DNA from: CAZSSM01 sp964609385
GTDB taxonomy: Bacteria > Planctomycetota > Planctomycetia > Isosphaerales > Isosphaeraceae
Assembly: GCA_964609385.1 (NCBI GenBank)
Contig: CAZSSM010000015.1
Location: 36,238-100,237 of the forward strand
Reading direction: 5' to 3'
DNA: 64,000 nucleotides
The notes beneath the pieces are model-generated. The model searched no databases, was not told the DNA's origin, and saw only the letters and a list, made by a program, of their open reading frames with translations. Made by a program: the position numbers and the translations under genes. This document shows positions 1-7,178 of this stretch, one piece after another (positions within the stretch are counted from its first letter, which is position 1; each line of letters starts with the position of its first letter).

Positions 1-1
1 C

Positions 2-2242
2 TCGACGCCGATCGCCTGGCTCCGGCACCACTCGAACTACCTCGCGCCTGGTGGATCGGGTGACGCGGCCGTCAACTTCGCCGGCTTCCTGCGTAACCTT
101 CTGTCGATCTATCTCGTGCTCGGCACGTTCATTCTAGCTGTCTTTGGTGTGTTTGATCTTCTCGAATACAGTCAATTCAAAGGCACCTTAGGATCGGTTA
201 GCGCAGACTTGATCGGCATCTTGACACCGTTGACCAGTCTGCTCCCGATGGACTGGGCCGGCCCTTGGCTGTTCGCGGCCGAGGCGGCGCTCTGGCTTGG
301 GGCGCTCCCCCTGATGGCGTCGTACTGGCTGGTCTCGCAAGATCTCCCGGAAGGCTTCACCGCTCCGGTGTTGGTGGCCGCCGCAATCCTGGCGGTGGCC
401 TTGTTGGTGGTCACAGCCAGTCCATTGCCGCTCTTGGTCTTGGCCGCCTCGGTGTTCTGGTCGCTGGGGGCCTGGCGTCGGACACGCGAGGAGGAAGGTC
501 CCGAAGATCCCACCCATCCCTATCGACTGATGCTTCCGCGCGAGCACTTGACGCGTCGACTGGCGCTGGTGTTGGCCGCGACCCTTGGCCTCTCAGCGTT
601 CGGAGTGATCGATCGGATCGGGGCCTGGTTGGCGCGATTGATGCTCGAGGGGGGCCTGACCGTGCCGAACGTCGCTGGCTGGCTGGTCTCGATCGGGACG
701 ACGGGGTTCATCGCTTCCTCGGCCCTCCGAACCGGGGTCCGCTGGTTGGCGATGCGTTCGACCGAGACAGAGGTCCTCAAGCGTGTGGGACATCAAGTCC
801 TCTGGACGATCGTGGCCTTGGTTCTGGGCGCGGGTCCACCGCTGATCGTCCTGTCGTTCCTGAGTCACGCCGCCTTCGAGTCGGGCCAGGCCTATCTTCA
901 GGGCGCGATCGTGACCGCCCTCGCCCTGGTCCTCAGCCTCCTCTTCGGCTCCCGAGGATGCCTCTCGTTCGTCAACCGCTCGGGCCCCCTAGGGATCTAC
1001 GCCGGTCGACTGGCCCGGACGTTCCTCGGGGCGGTGAATCCCGAACGCCGGCAGCACCCCGTCGGCCGGGACGTGACCCGCTCCTTCGCTGGCGACGACG
1101 CGCCCCTCTCGGAGTATCGGCCCGACCTGGCCAGCGGCCCCCTGCACGTGATCAACTGTGCGGTCAACGAGACCGTCGATGTCTCCTCTACGCGGGTCGT
1201 TCGCGATCGCCAGGCGGAGAACCTCGCCGTTGGCCCCGCTGGAATCAGCGTCTCGAAGGATTGGCACGCCCTCTGGGTCCATGGCGAGGGAAATGGAGCC
1301 ATGCGTCCTGGATCGTTGATGTCTCTCCGGAAGACCGGCCCGGACCCCTTCCTAGGCGAGGCGGGCGGTCCCGTGTCGGCAGAACCTTTGCATGTCCGCG
1401 AATGGGTGTCCATCTCGGGCGCGGCGGTGAGCCCCGGGATGGGGCGTCGGACCGAGACGGCCCGCTCGCTCTTGTTGACGCTCGCCAATGCCCGGCTCGG
1501 ATACTGGTGGGATTCGGGCCTTGAAGCCAACGACCGTGCTGATCTGCCCACCCCACGACGCGGCCTGCTCACACGACTCGGCCGATGGATCGCTCGGCCG
1601 TTCCGGACACAGTGGCTGCTCCTCCAGGAGCTGACCGGCCGGTTCGCTGGGCCCTGGTCACGCTACTGGTATCTCTCTGATGGGGGGTTCTTCGAGGTGA
1701 CGGGAGCCTATGAGTTGCTCCGTCGACGCGTGCCCTTCATCATCCTCTGTGATGCCGGCGAGGACCCCGACCACCGCGGCGCGGACCTCGCGCGACTCGT
1801 CCGGTTGGCCCAGGTCGACCTGGGCGCCGAGATCGACGACGTCGATCCAAACGCAGATCCGGAAAGCTTGCGGCAGGCCGGTGTCCCCGAAGAAGTCCTC
1901 GGCCAACTCGGCGCGCTCTCCGACCTCTTGCCATCCAGTGGCGAACGTCCGGCTCGGCACGCTGCGCTGTTGCGGGTCACTTATCCGGGACTACCCGACG
2001 GCGTACGCTCCGACGGCGACCCATGGCTGGCTCGTCAGCATTCCTGGGTCCTATACATCAAAGCAACCTATACCGGTGACGAGCCGGCTGACGTGCGGAG
2101 CTACGCTGCGTCGAACCACGACTTCCCCAACGAATCGACGCTGGACCAGATCTTCGACGAGGCCCAGTGGGAAAGCTATCGACGGCTTGGGGAGCACATC
2201 GGGGTCGGCCTGTTCACCACGTCGAGGAGCCCGACGACATGA
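2..2242 (+). CDS. Patatin-like phospholipase family membrane protein, C-terminal part (5' end outside window)
   Basis: The frame is open from base 2, so the gene begins before the window; the GTG at 116 is only the first internal start-type codon. The visible part has about eight hydrophobic segments between roughly residues 40 and 330. It ends in a domain I recognise from long patatin-like proteins: 'WVSISGAAVSPGMG', 'YLSDGGFFEVTGAYELLRRR', 'FIILCDAGEDPD' and a tail with 'GDEPADVRSYAASNHDFPNE' and 'FDEAQWESYRRLGEHIG'. The DGG segment matches the patatin catalytic Asp-Gly-Gly region. The GxSxG serine motif would lie upstream and cannot be checked. The family hydrolyses acyl lipids, here probably at the inner membrane. 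The stop overlaps the next start (ATGA), so the two genes are probably co-translated. Confidence 0.8.
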   Translation, partial: STPIAWLRHHSNYLAPGGSGDAAVNFAGFLRNLLSIYLVLGTFILAVFGVFDLLEYSQFKGTLGSVSADLIGILTPLTSLLPMDWAGPWLFAAEAALWLGALPLMASYWLVSQDLPEGFTAPVLVAAAILAVALLVVTASPLPLLVLAASVFWSLGAWRRTREEEGPEDPTHPYRLMLPREHLTRRLALVLAATLGLSAFGVIDRIGAWLARLMLEGGLTVPNVAGWLVSIGTTGFIASSALRTGVRWLAMRSTETEVLKRVGHQVLWTIVALVLGAGPPLIVLSFLSHAAFESGQAYLQGAIVTALALVLSLLFGSRGCLSFVNRSGPLGIYAGRLARTFLGAVNPERRQHPVGRDVTRSFAGDDAPLSEYRPDLASGPLHVINCAVNETVDVSSTRVVRDRQAENLAVGPAGISVSKDWHALWVHGEGNGAMRPGSLMSLRKTGPDPFLGEAGGPVSAEPLHVREWVSISGAAVSPGMGRRTETARSLLLTLANARLGYWWDSGLEANDRADLPTPRRGLLTRLGRWIARPFRTQWLLLQELTGRFAGPWSRYWYLSDGGFFEVTGAYELLRRRVPFIILCDAGEDPDHRGADLARLVRLAQVDLGAEIDDVDPNADPESLRQAGVPEEVLGQLGALSDLLPSSGERPARHAALLRVTYPGLPDGVRSDGDPWLARQHSWVLYIKATYTGDEPADVRSYAASNHDFPNESTLDQIFDEAQWESYRRLGEHIGVGLFTTSRSPTT

Positions 2243-3540
2243 ACACCTCACCCACGGTCCCCATGACACGTACTGGCTTCGTGGCGGCTTGCGTCCTCGC
2301 GGCGGTCTCGAGCATCGCCACGAACACCAACGCCTCCGATCACGCCGACCCGGTCGACCCCCTGATGATCCGCTCGACCACGGGCGGCCTGACCGGACTC
2401 TTCGTCTTTCCGACCAAGGATCGCCAGCGGTCCGACATCGACCCAGAGACCGGAGATCGCGTACCACTCATCGATCCCGATCGAGCGGACGGGCTGGCGA
2501 TCGTCCTCTGTGTCAGCCGGGGCCTCGCCGAGAACCCGCCGTTTGAGGACCTCGACGACTACACCTACAAGATCTTCATCGATTGGAACTCGGACGTCGT
2601 CATCAACGATTCAACGGATGGCTCCGCGTCCAGTGAGGAGGAGCGAGCGACAGCCCGCTACGGCGGTTTGGTGACCCGACCCGATCGGATCGCCGAGTCA
2701 GTTGTCATCGCCATGCAGATCGAGGAGTCGGCCGAGGATTTCCTGGAACAAACCGCCCGCCTGGTAGGCGAATCCGACGCAGAAGACCTCGAACTATCCA
2801 AAGACGATTGGTACGTCGGGGTCCGGGACGATCCGTTCATCTTCCCCCAGTTCTTCGGGACGAACGTCATCGCAATGGTCGTTCATATCCCCTACAACCA
2901 ACTGCCCACGGACCGGCGACGCTTCCTCATCTGGGCGACCTCAGAGCGCCATGGGGCTCAGATCGACATCGTCGGCCGGGCCCAACGAACCCAACTCCCC
3001 CGCTTCGATCTGCTCAACACGCTCCACCCCAGCAAACACGTACGCGTCATTGAAGAGGCCATCCACAACCCCGGGCTGGTCCAGGATCTCATGGGATTCC
3101 TCATCCCCCCGGAGTTCATGTTCCGCCCGTTCGACTCACGGCCCGACGTCCTGATCTTCTCCAAAGACCACCCCGTCGGATACCCGAACGGGCGCCGCTT
3201 GGAGGACGACGTCGCAAAGCTCGCTTGTGAACAGGGCGATTGCCAACTCTTCGAACTGTCGTTCGCCGAGCCGAGGTCTCCCCGGTCGAGTCTCCACGCA
3301 CGATACGTTGGCGGGCGTCCAACGGCGAACGATAAGCCGTTCCTCGATTCCTTTCCCTACCTGGCCGAACCCTGGACCGATCCGACACCGACCGACCCGC
3401 CCGCGCTCTCGTACCGAAACCTCGTTCTCCTGATCTTTCTGATCCTTGTCGCGGTCGTTGTGATTCTATTTCCCTGGTTCCTCTACTTCCGGGCTCTCGG
3501 AACAATCAAGAGACTCATCGATCGACCCGGAACCGCCTAG
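2239..3540 (+). CDS. Exported membrane-anchored protein, possibly DUF4331-like
   Basis: The ATG at 2239 is preferred over earlier in-frame starts because it overlaps the preceding stop in an ATGA junction and opens directly with a signal peptide: 'TRTGFVAACVLAAVSS' followed by a small-residue region ending 'TNASDHADP'. The protein is 433 aa. The mature N-terminus (SDHADPVDPL, then 'LFVFPTKD' and 'KIFIDWNSD') resembles DUF4331 proteins, which are exported and of unknown function; this match is tentative. A strong hydrophobic segment near residues 390-415 ('LVLLIFLILVAVVVILF') followed by a short basic tail suggests a C-terminal anchor with the main domain outside the cytoplasm. Coupling to the patatin-like gene suggests a shared envelope role, but no activity can be assigned. 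Confidence 0.75.
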   Translation: MNTSPTVPMTRTGFVAACVLAAVSSIATNTNASDHADPVDPLMIRSTTGGLTGLFVFPTKDRQRSDIDPETGDRVPLIDPDRADGLAIVLCVSRGLAENPPFEDLDDYTYKIFIDWNSDVVINDSTDGSASSEEERATARYGGLVTRPDRIAESVVIAMQIEESAEDFLEQTARLVGESDAEDLELSKDDWYVGVRDDPFIFPQFFGTNVIAMVVHIPYNQLPTDRRRFLIWATSERHGAQIDIVGRAQRTQLPRFDLLNTLHPSKHVRVIEEAIHNPGLVQDLMGFLIPPEFMFRPFDSRPDVLIFSKDHPVGYPNGRRLEDDVAKLACEQGDCQLFELSFAEPRSPRSSLHARYVGGRPTANDKPFLDSFPYLAEPWTDPTPTDPPALSYRNLVLLIFLILVAVVVILFPWFLYFRALGTIKRLIDRPGTA

Positions 3541-3840
3541 TCCCGTTAATTAGAGCTCAGGGTCTGCGGCTTGAGTGGCCGTCAGATCGAGGGCCAAGGC
3601 CCGCACGAGTTGGTGGAATTTGGCCTCGCAGATTCGCGAACGGCGATCGGAGCGGTTCGTCCCGTGTTTCATGGGGCGAAGTCTGCGCTACTTCGCCCTC
3701 AACGTCCTAGTATCCATACATAATACTATTTTTTTAGCTAATGATTACTTATAGCTCGATCAACATCGACCGAGTCCGACCATCGGCGACCGCGCTGGGC
3801 TAGTCTGTCCCTGCGCGGCCGGCTGACCGACGATCGGGGA
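3541..3840. other. Intergenic, convergent genes
   Basis: 300 bases between two convergent genes. The middle (about 3710-3755) is AT-rich in an otherwise GC-rich sequence. No coding frame, RNA gene or convincing terminator hairpin was recognised. Confidence 0.5.
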
Positions 3841-4221
3841 TCAACGGACCAGATCGTAGATCGGCTGATCGTTCATGTCCTCTTCGCTCAGCGTTGTGTC
3901 CGCCCAGTCGAGCGCGTTGAGCAGCGCGACCCCGTAGCGGCGTTCCAGCGACTGCACGAAGGCATCGGCCTCCTCGATCGCCTCACGGAGCCGGTCCGTC
4001 GGACGACCCAACATCAACACGGGGCGCTCATCGGCCAATTCCGAGTTCCAGTTCGTGTTCGTCACCAAGTGTTCCGTCAGCTTCACCATCATGGCTCTCC
4101 AGTCATCCGCGGTCGTTGACGGGTTGATTGCTCCATAGACAATCGACCGTCCCTGGAAGAACGATTCGTCCTCGGCCCGCACCCTCCAAACGTTTAGCGA
4201 CCCGCTCGTTTTTCGGGCCAT
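3841..4221 (-). CDS. Hypothetical protein, 126 aa
   Basis: A small soluble protein without signal peptide or membrane segment. It begins with a basic stretch (MARKTSGSLNVWRVRAEDES) and ends in an acidic one (TLSEEDMNDQPIYDLVR). I recognise no family. Codon usage is typical of the GC-rich genes around it and there is no competing frame of similar quality, which is why I list it. It stands alone, with non-coding sequence on both sides. The start ATG has no clear Shine-Dalgarno sequence. Confidence 0.5.
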   Translation of the reverse strand: MARKTSGSLNVWRVRAEDESFFQGRSIVYGAINPSTTADDWRAMMVKLTEHLVTNTNWNSELADERPVLMLGRPTDRLREAIEEADAFVQSLERRYGVALLNALDWADTTLSEEDMNDQPIYDLVR

Positions 4222-4660
4222 TCGGTTTTTCGGCTGCGTCCCATCCGAGTGCGCATCGTGTGATGCTCAGGAAGCGGCCGTCAGTTCCGTGTCGGCGTCG
4301 GCCTCCCTCGATACAACGTTGCGCTGACGTCCTTTTTGCGCGTTCGGACCAAAAAGGTTCCGAACCGGTCGCCGCAATCCGACCGGCCCATCACACCAAC
4401 ATCCCCGCACAAGAGCATTCCAAGGATCCCACGCCTCAGTCGATCCGTATGTTTGGACGCATTTGGATCGCGGAAGTTCACGAAAAACCGACCCCTCGCA
4501 CGAATCTCACAATCAAGCGATTTGCGCATCCACTCGCCGATGGGACCTGTTGGATGACTCGTGACGGCGCCGCGATCCGGATCGTCGACGCGACCACGAA
4601 CGAATCCGGGAGTCCGTCCGATGTTATGGGAGACCATTGATCGGAGCCTAAGGACTCGAC
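4222..4660. other. Intergenic, no gene recognised
   Basis: 439 bases upstream of the hypothetical gene and downstream of the peroxiredoxin-like gene, both read leftwards. Open frames here are on both strands, overlap one another and resemble nothing. It may carry the promoter for the gene at 3841-4221; no clear -35/-10 pair was seen. Confidence 0.45.
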
Positions 4661-5221
4661 TCAGGACGGCTGCCCTGTTGAGCGATCGAGGGCCTCGAGC
4701 AGTTCCTGAGGGTCAGGCCGATCGTCGGGGGCCATCGAGCGACGCGCATAGCGCACGGTCTGGTCGGGGTCGATAACGAAGTCGCCGCCGAGTTGCTGCA
4801 GATCGACCCCGGGACTAGGGCGTCGAAGCCTCCGACCGCTGACCAGCAGGCGCAAGTAGCTCCACGCGACGCTTGGCCGGATGATCTGGGTCCATGATCC
4901 CGATTCCAGGCCGAATCGCCGGTAGATCGCGCGGTCAGGGTCGGTCGTGATGGGGAACGGCCACCCCTGTTGCTGACGATATATCGTCAGCCGCTCGACC
5001 GGCTCGAAGGCGATCACGACCACCTCCGCGCCCCGTTCCCGAAACCGTTCGTAGACGCCACGCACCTGGACCAGGTGCTCCTGACAGGGGAGTCAGGCCA
5101 GATGACGCAGAAAGATCAGGCACCAGGGACCGGCCCCGAACGTCGAGAGCCCGACCGGTCGGCCGTCCGGGTCGAACAGCCGAATCCCCGACGCGTCAAT
5201 CCGTTGACCCACTCCGATCAT
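4661..5221 (-). CDS. Peroxiredoxin-like (PRXL2/SelU-type) protein, candidate selenoprotein with in-frame UGA
   Basis: Reading from the ATG at 5219-5221, preceded by GGAG at a good distance, gives 186 residues if the TGA at 5093-5095 is decoded. That codon is residue 43 in 'CLIFLRHLA-U-LPCQEHLVQV', exactly where AhpC/TSA-like PRXL2 proteins carry the first Cys of their C-x-x-C redox motif ('FLRHxxCxxC'); C46 is the second. Both flanks are full-quality family sequence: 'IRLFDPDGRPVGLST' before, and 'YERFRERGAEVVVIAFEP', 'PFPITTDPDRAIYRRFGL' and 'GGDFVIDPDQTVRYARRS' after. The eukaryotic SelU family has Sec at the same position. A naive call would start at the GTG at 5065 and lose the active site. 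The product is probably a cytosolic thiol/selenol oxidoreductase. The alternative is a Cys-to-stop mutation or base error. It lies divergent from cysH. Confidence 0.75.
5062..5078 (-). promoter_or_regulatory. Candidate bacterial SECIS hairpin
   Basis: On the coding strand, immediately downstream of the in-frame UGA, GCACCTG and CAGGTGC form a perfect 7-bp stem around a GTC loop. The loop begins about 21 nt after the UGA. In bacteria the SECIS element lies inside the coding region just after the UGA, and a G (often GGU or GU) in the apical loop is read by SelB; the E. coli fdhF loop also contains GGUC. A second, weaker pairing CTCC/GGAG directly follows the UGA. Seen: stem, loop and distance. 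Inferred: SelB recognition. Confidence 0.55.
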
Positions 5222-5451
5222 GGCGATGACTCCAACCCCTACGTTCCGGCAAGCCCCAAAGCCGCGTCCGAGGTCCCGAAGTTCTCAATGCGTCGATCTT
5301 TGACCGCAGATAGGTTAGGCGCGTCGGCCTAATTCGGACAAATGGGTTGGTTGACTCACGGATCCGAGCCTAAAGTTGACTATCACGCCCAAGTTGGGAA
5401 GGATGGTCGGAGTACGTTCGAAAGCCGCCAGTGGGATCGGGGAGCATTGCG

Positions 5452-6249
5452 ATGTTGGGTCATCCGGGGCCAGGCGTTTCGACGGAATCCAGCGCGATGG
5501 TAAGACCGGATCCAGATCGTCGTCTCGATCCTGGTCCCGCTTGGGAGCTTGCCCCCTCGGAACTGGCCGACGCCGACGCTCGGCTGGACGGGGCCCATCC
5601 GCGTGAGGTGTTGGCCTGGGCCGTCGAGCGGTTCGGAGACCGCCTGACAATGGCCACCGCCTTCGGACCTGAGGGATGCATGCTGATCCATCTCTTGGCC
5701 GAGGTCGGTCCGCAGGTCCGCGTCTTTAATCAGGACACCGGCTATCAGTTCCGCGAGACGTTGGAACTCCGCGAACGGATCGCGGCGCGCTACGGGATCG
5801 AGGTCGAGATGGTCCGCCCCGAGACGACCGTGACCCAATATGAGGCCGCGCACGGCGGGCCGCTTTATAACCGTGATCCGGACCGTTGCTGCGCCGATCG
5901 CAAGATCGCGCCGCTGCGTGGTGCTCTGGAAGGGTATCAGGCCTGGGTCGCCTCGATCCGAGCGGACCAATCGTCGTCGAGGCGTCAAGCCAGGACGGTA
6001 GGTTGGGACTCCAAGTTCGGTTTGGTGAAGCTGAGCCCCCTGCTCCGTTGGACGCGTCGGGACGTCTGGGCCTTCCTGGTGACCAACCAGGTCCCCTACA
6101 ACCCGTTGCTCGATCAGGGCTACAGCTCGATCGGTTGCTGGCCCTGCACGCGCCCGGTGGCCGAGGATCAGGCCGAGCGTGCCGGTCGCTGGGCCGGCTG
6201 GGCCAAGACCGAATGCGGGCTCCACTCGCTGGACAGCAGCCAACTCTGA
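5452..6249 (+). CDS. cysH: Assimilatory adenylyl-sulfate reductase (thioredoxin-dependent), CysH family
   Basis: Reduces activated sulfate (APS, possibly PAPS) to sulfite in the cytoplasm. The 265-aa product has the family signatures 'ATAFGPEGCMLIHLL', 'VFNQDTGYQFRETL', 'RCCADRKIAPL' and the C-terminal 'ECGLHS' with the catalytic cysteine (C255). Besides C255 it keeps two cysteine pairs, C146-C147 and C229-x-x-C232 ('GCWPC'). In this family these bind a [4Fe-4S] cluster and are typical of APS reductases, whereas classical E. coli-type PAPS reductases lack them. The ATG at 5452 is chosen because GGGGAG lies 7-8 bases upstream; a GTG at 5431 and an ATG at 5497 are possible. It is followed by an Rrf2 regulator and the sulfate-activating fusion enzyme. 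Confidence 0.9.
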   Translation: MLGHPGPGVSTESSAMVRPDPDRRLDPGPAWELAPSELADADARLDGAHPREVLAWAVERFGDRLTMATAFGPEGCMLIHLLAEVGPQVRVFNQDTGYQFRETLELRERIAARYGIEVEMVRPETTVTQYEAAHGGPLYNRDPDRCCADRKIAPLRGALEGYQAWVASIRADQSSSRRQARTVGWDSKFGLVKLSPLLRWTRRDVWAFLVTNQVPYNPLLDQGYSSIGCWPCTRPVAEDQAERAGRWAGWAKTECGLHSLDSSQL

Positions 6250-6312
6250 AGCATCAAGCATCTCCCGGTTCCGTCTCCTGGAATCCTCCGACCTTATGGA
6301 AGACCCCGACGA

Positions 6313-6339
6313 TTCCCGAGACCGAGGGAGTCTCGGGAA
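6313..6339 (+). terminator. Hairpin downstream of cysH
   Basis: A perfect 10-bp inverted repeat (TTCCCGAGAC / GTCTCGGGAA) with a 7-nt loop, 63 bases after the cysH stop. There is no T-tract, so it is a terminator-like or attenuating/mRNA-stabilising structure rather than a textbook intrinsic terminator. Confidence 0.45.
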
Positions 6340-6477
6340 GACTCCGGCTCGACACAGATCTCCGGACGGCACGTGAATCCGCAGAAACCGCGTTGACGAA
6401 CGCGCTTGATTGAGGCTTGGATCAATGCAGGAGAACATTGTTCGGATTTGTCGAGTCGATTCGGGGGTCAGAGGGCC

Positions 6478-6891
6478 GTGCTCAAGATCTCAGCCAAAGC
6501 CGAATATGCGTGCCTGGCCCTGCTGGCCTTGGCGCAGCGGGGCGGGGATCAGAATCCGGTCCGGATCCGCGAGATCGCCGGGCGTTATGGGATTCCCGAG
6601 CGGTATCTGGTTCAAATCCTCCTGCAGTTGAAGGGCTCGGGGCTCGTGCAGAGCACACGCGGGGCCTCCGGCGGCTATCGCCTGGCCCGCTCGGCCGACA
6701 CGATCCGTTTGAGCGAGGTGTTGACGGCCATCGACGGCCCCTTGAGCCCGAGACGCGACACCGGCTCGCCGGCCGACCGCGCCCTCAGCTCGGTCTGGGA
6801 CGACCTGCGCGTGGCCGTCGTCCGGGTGCTCGAAGGGACGACTTTGGCCGAGTTGACGACCCGAAACGCCCCTCACGAATGGGTCATCTGA
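6478..6891 (+). CDS. Rrf2-family transcriptional regulator (CymR-like)
   Basis: A 137-aa winged-helix regulator: 'LKISAKAEYACLALLALAQ' start, then 'VRIREIAGRYGIPERYLVQI' as the DNA-reading helices and 'STRGASGGYRLAR' as the wing, all typical of Rrf2/IscR/CymR proteins. The GTG at 6478 is chosen because the family normally begins just before 'KIS-KAEYA' and a GAGGG lies upstream; longer in-frame starts add unrelated sequence. The three cysteines that hold the Fe-S cluster in IscR-type members are absent (only Cys12, in the first helix). It therefore resembles the cluster-free CymR group, which controls sulfur and cysteine genes. Its position between cysH and the sulfate activation gene supports a role in regulating this locus; the ligand is unknown. 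Confidence 0.85.
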   Translation: MLKISAKAEYACLALLALAQRGGDQNPVRIREIAGRYGIPERYLVQILLQLKGSGLVQSTRGASGGYRLARSADTIRLSEVLTAIDGPLSPRRDTGSPADRALSSVWDDLRVAVVRVLEGTTLAELTTRNAPHEWVI

Positions 6892-6999
6892 CCGCGATTC
6901 GCGCACTCAAATCCACGGAGTTCGAGGTCCTTCGTGGACGGCGATCAACACCAACGAGACTCATGGTCGCTTCTCCACAACTTCAAAACTGGCCGGCAT

Positions 7000-7028
7000 T
7001 TGACTCGGCTGGCGCGTTCCCCTATGAT
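7000..7028 (+). promoter_or_regulatory. Sigma70-type promoter of the sulfate activation gene
   Basis: TTGACT at 7000-7005 and TATGAT at 7023-7028 with exactly 17 bases between them, about 150 bases upstream of the start at 7179. Each box differs from consensus by one base. The untranslated leader would be around 140 nt, long enough for regulation by the neighbouring Rrf2 protein or by RNA structure; no known riboswitch was recognised. Confidence 0.6.
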
Positions 7029-7178
7029 CGCCGCTTGAGCTTACCGGAGAGGGCCTGCCGCGGCCTCGGGCCGCCGTCGTGATCGCGTCTCGGACACGTC
7101 CCGGCAGGTCGCCCCTTGTTTGTCGTCAGCATGACCGATCCTGCCGGGTCGGCATGCCTTGGAGAGGACGCTGTCACC

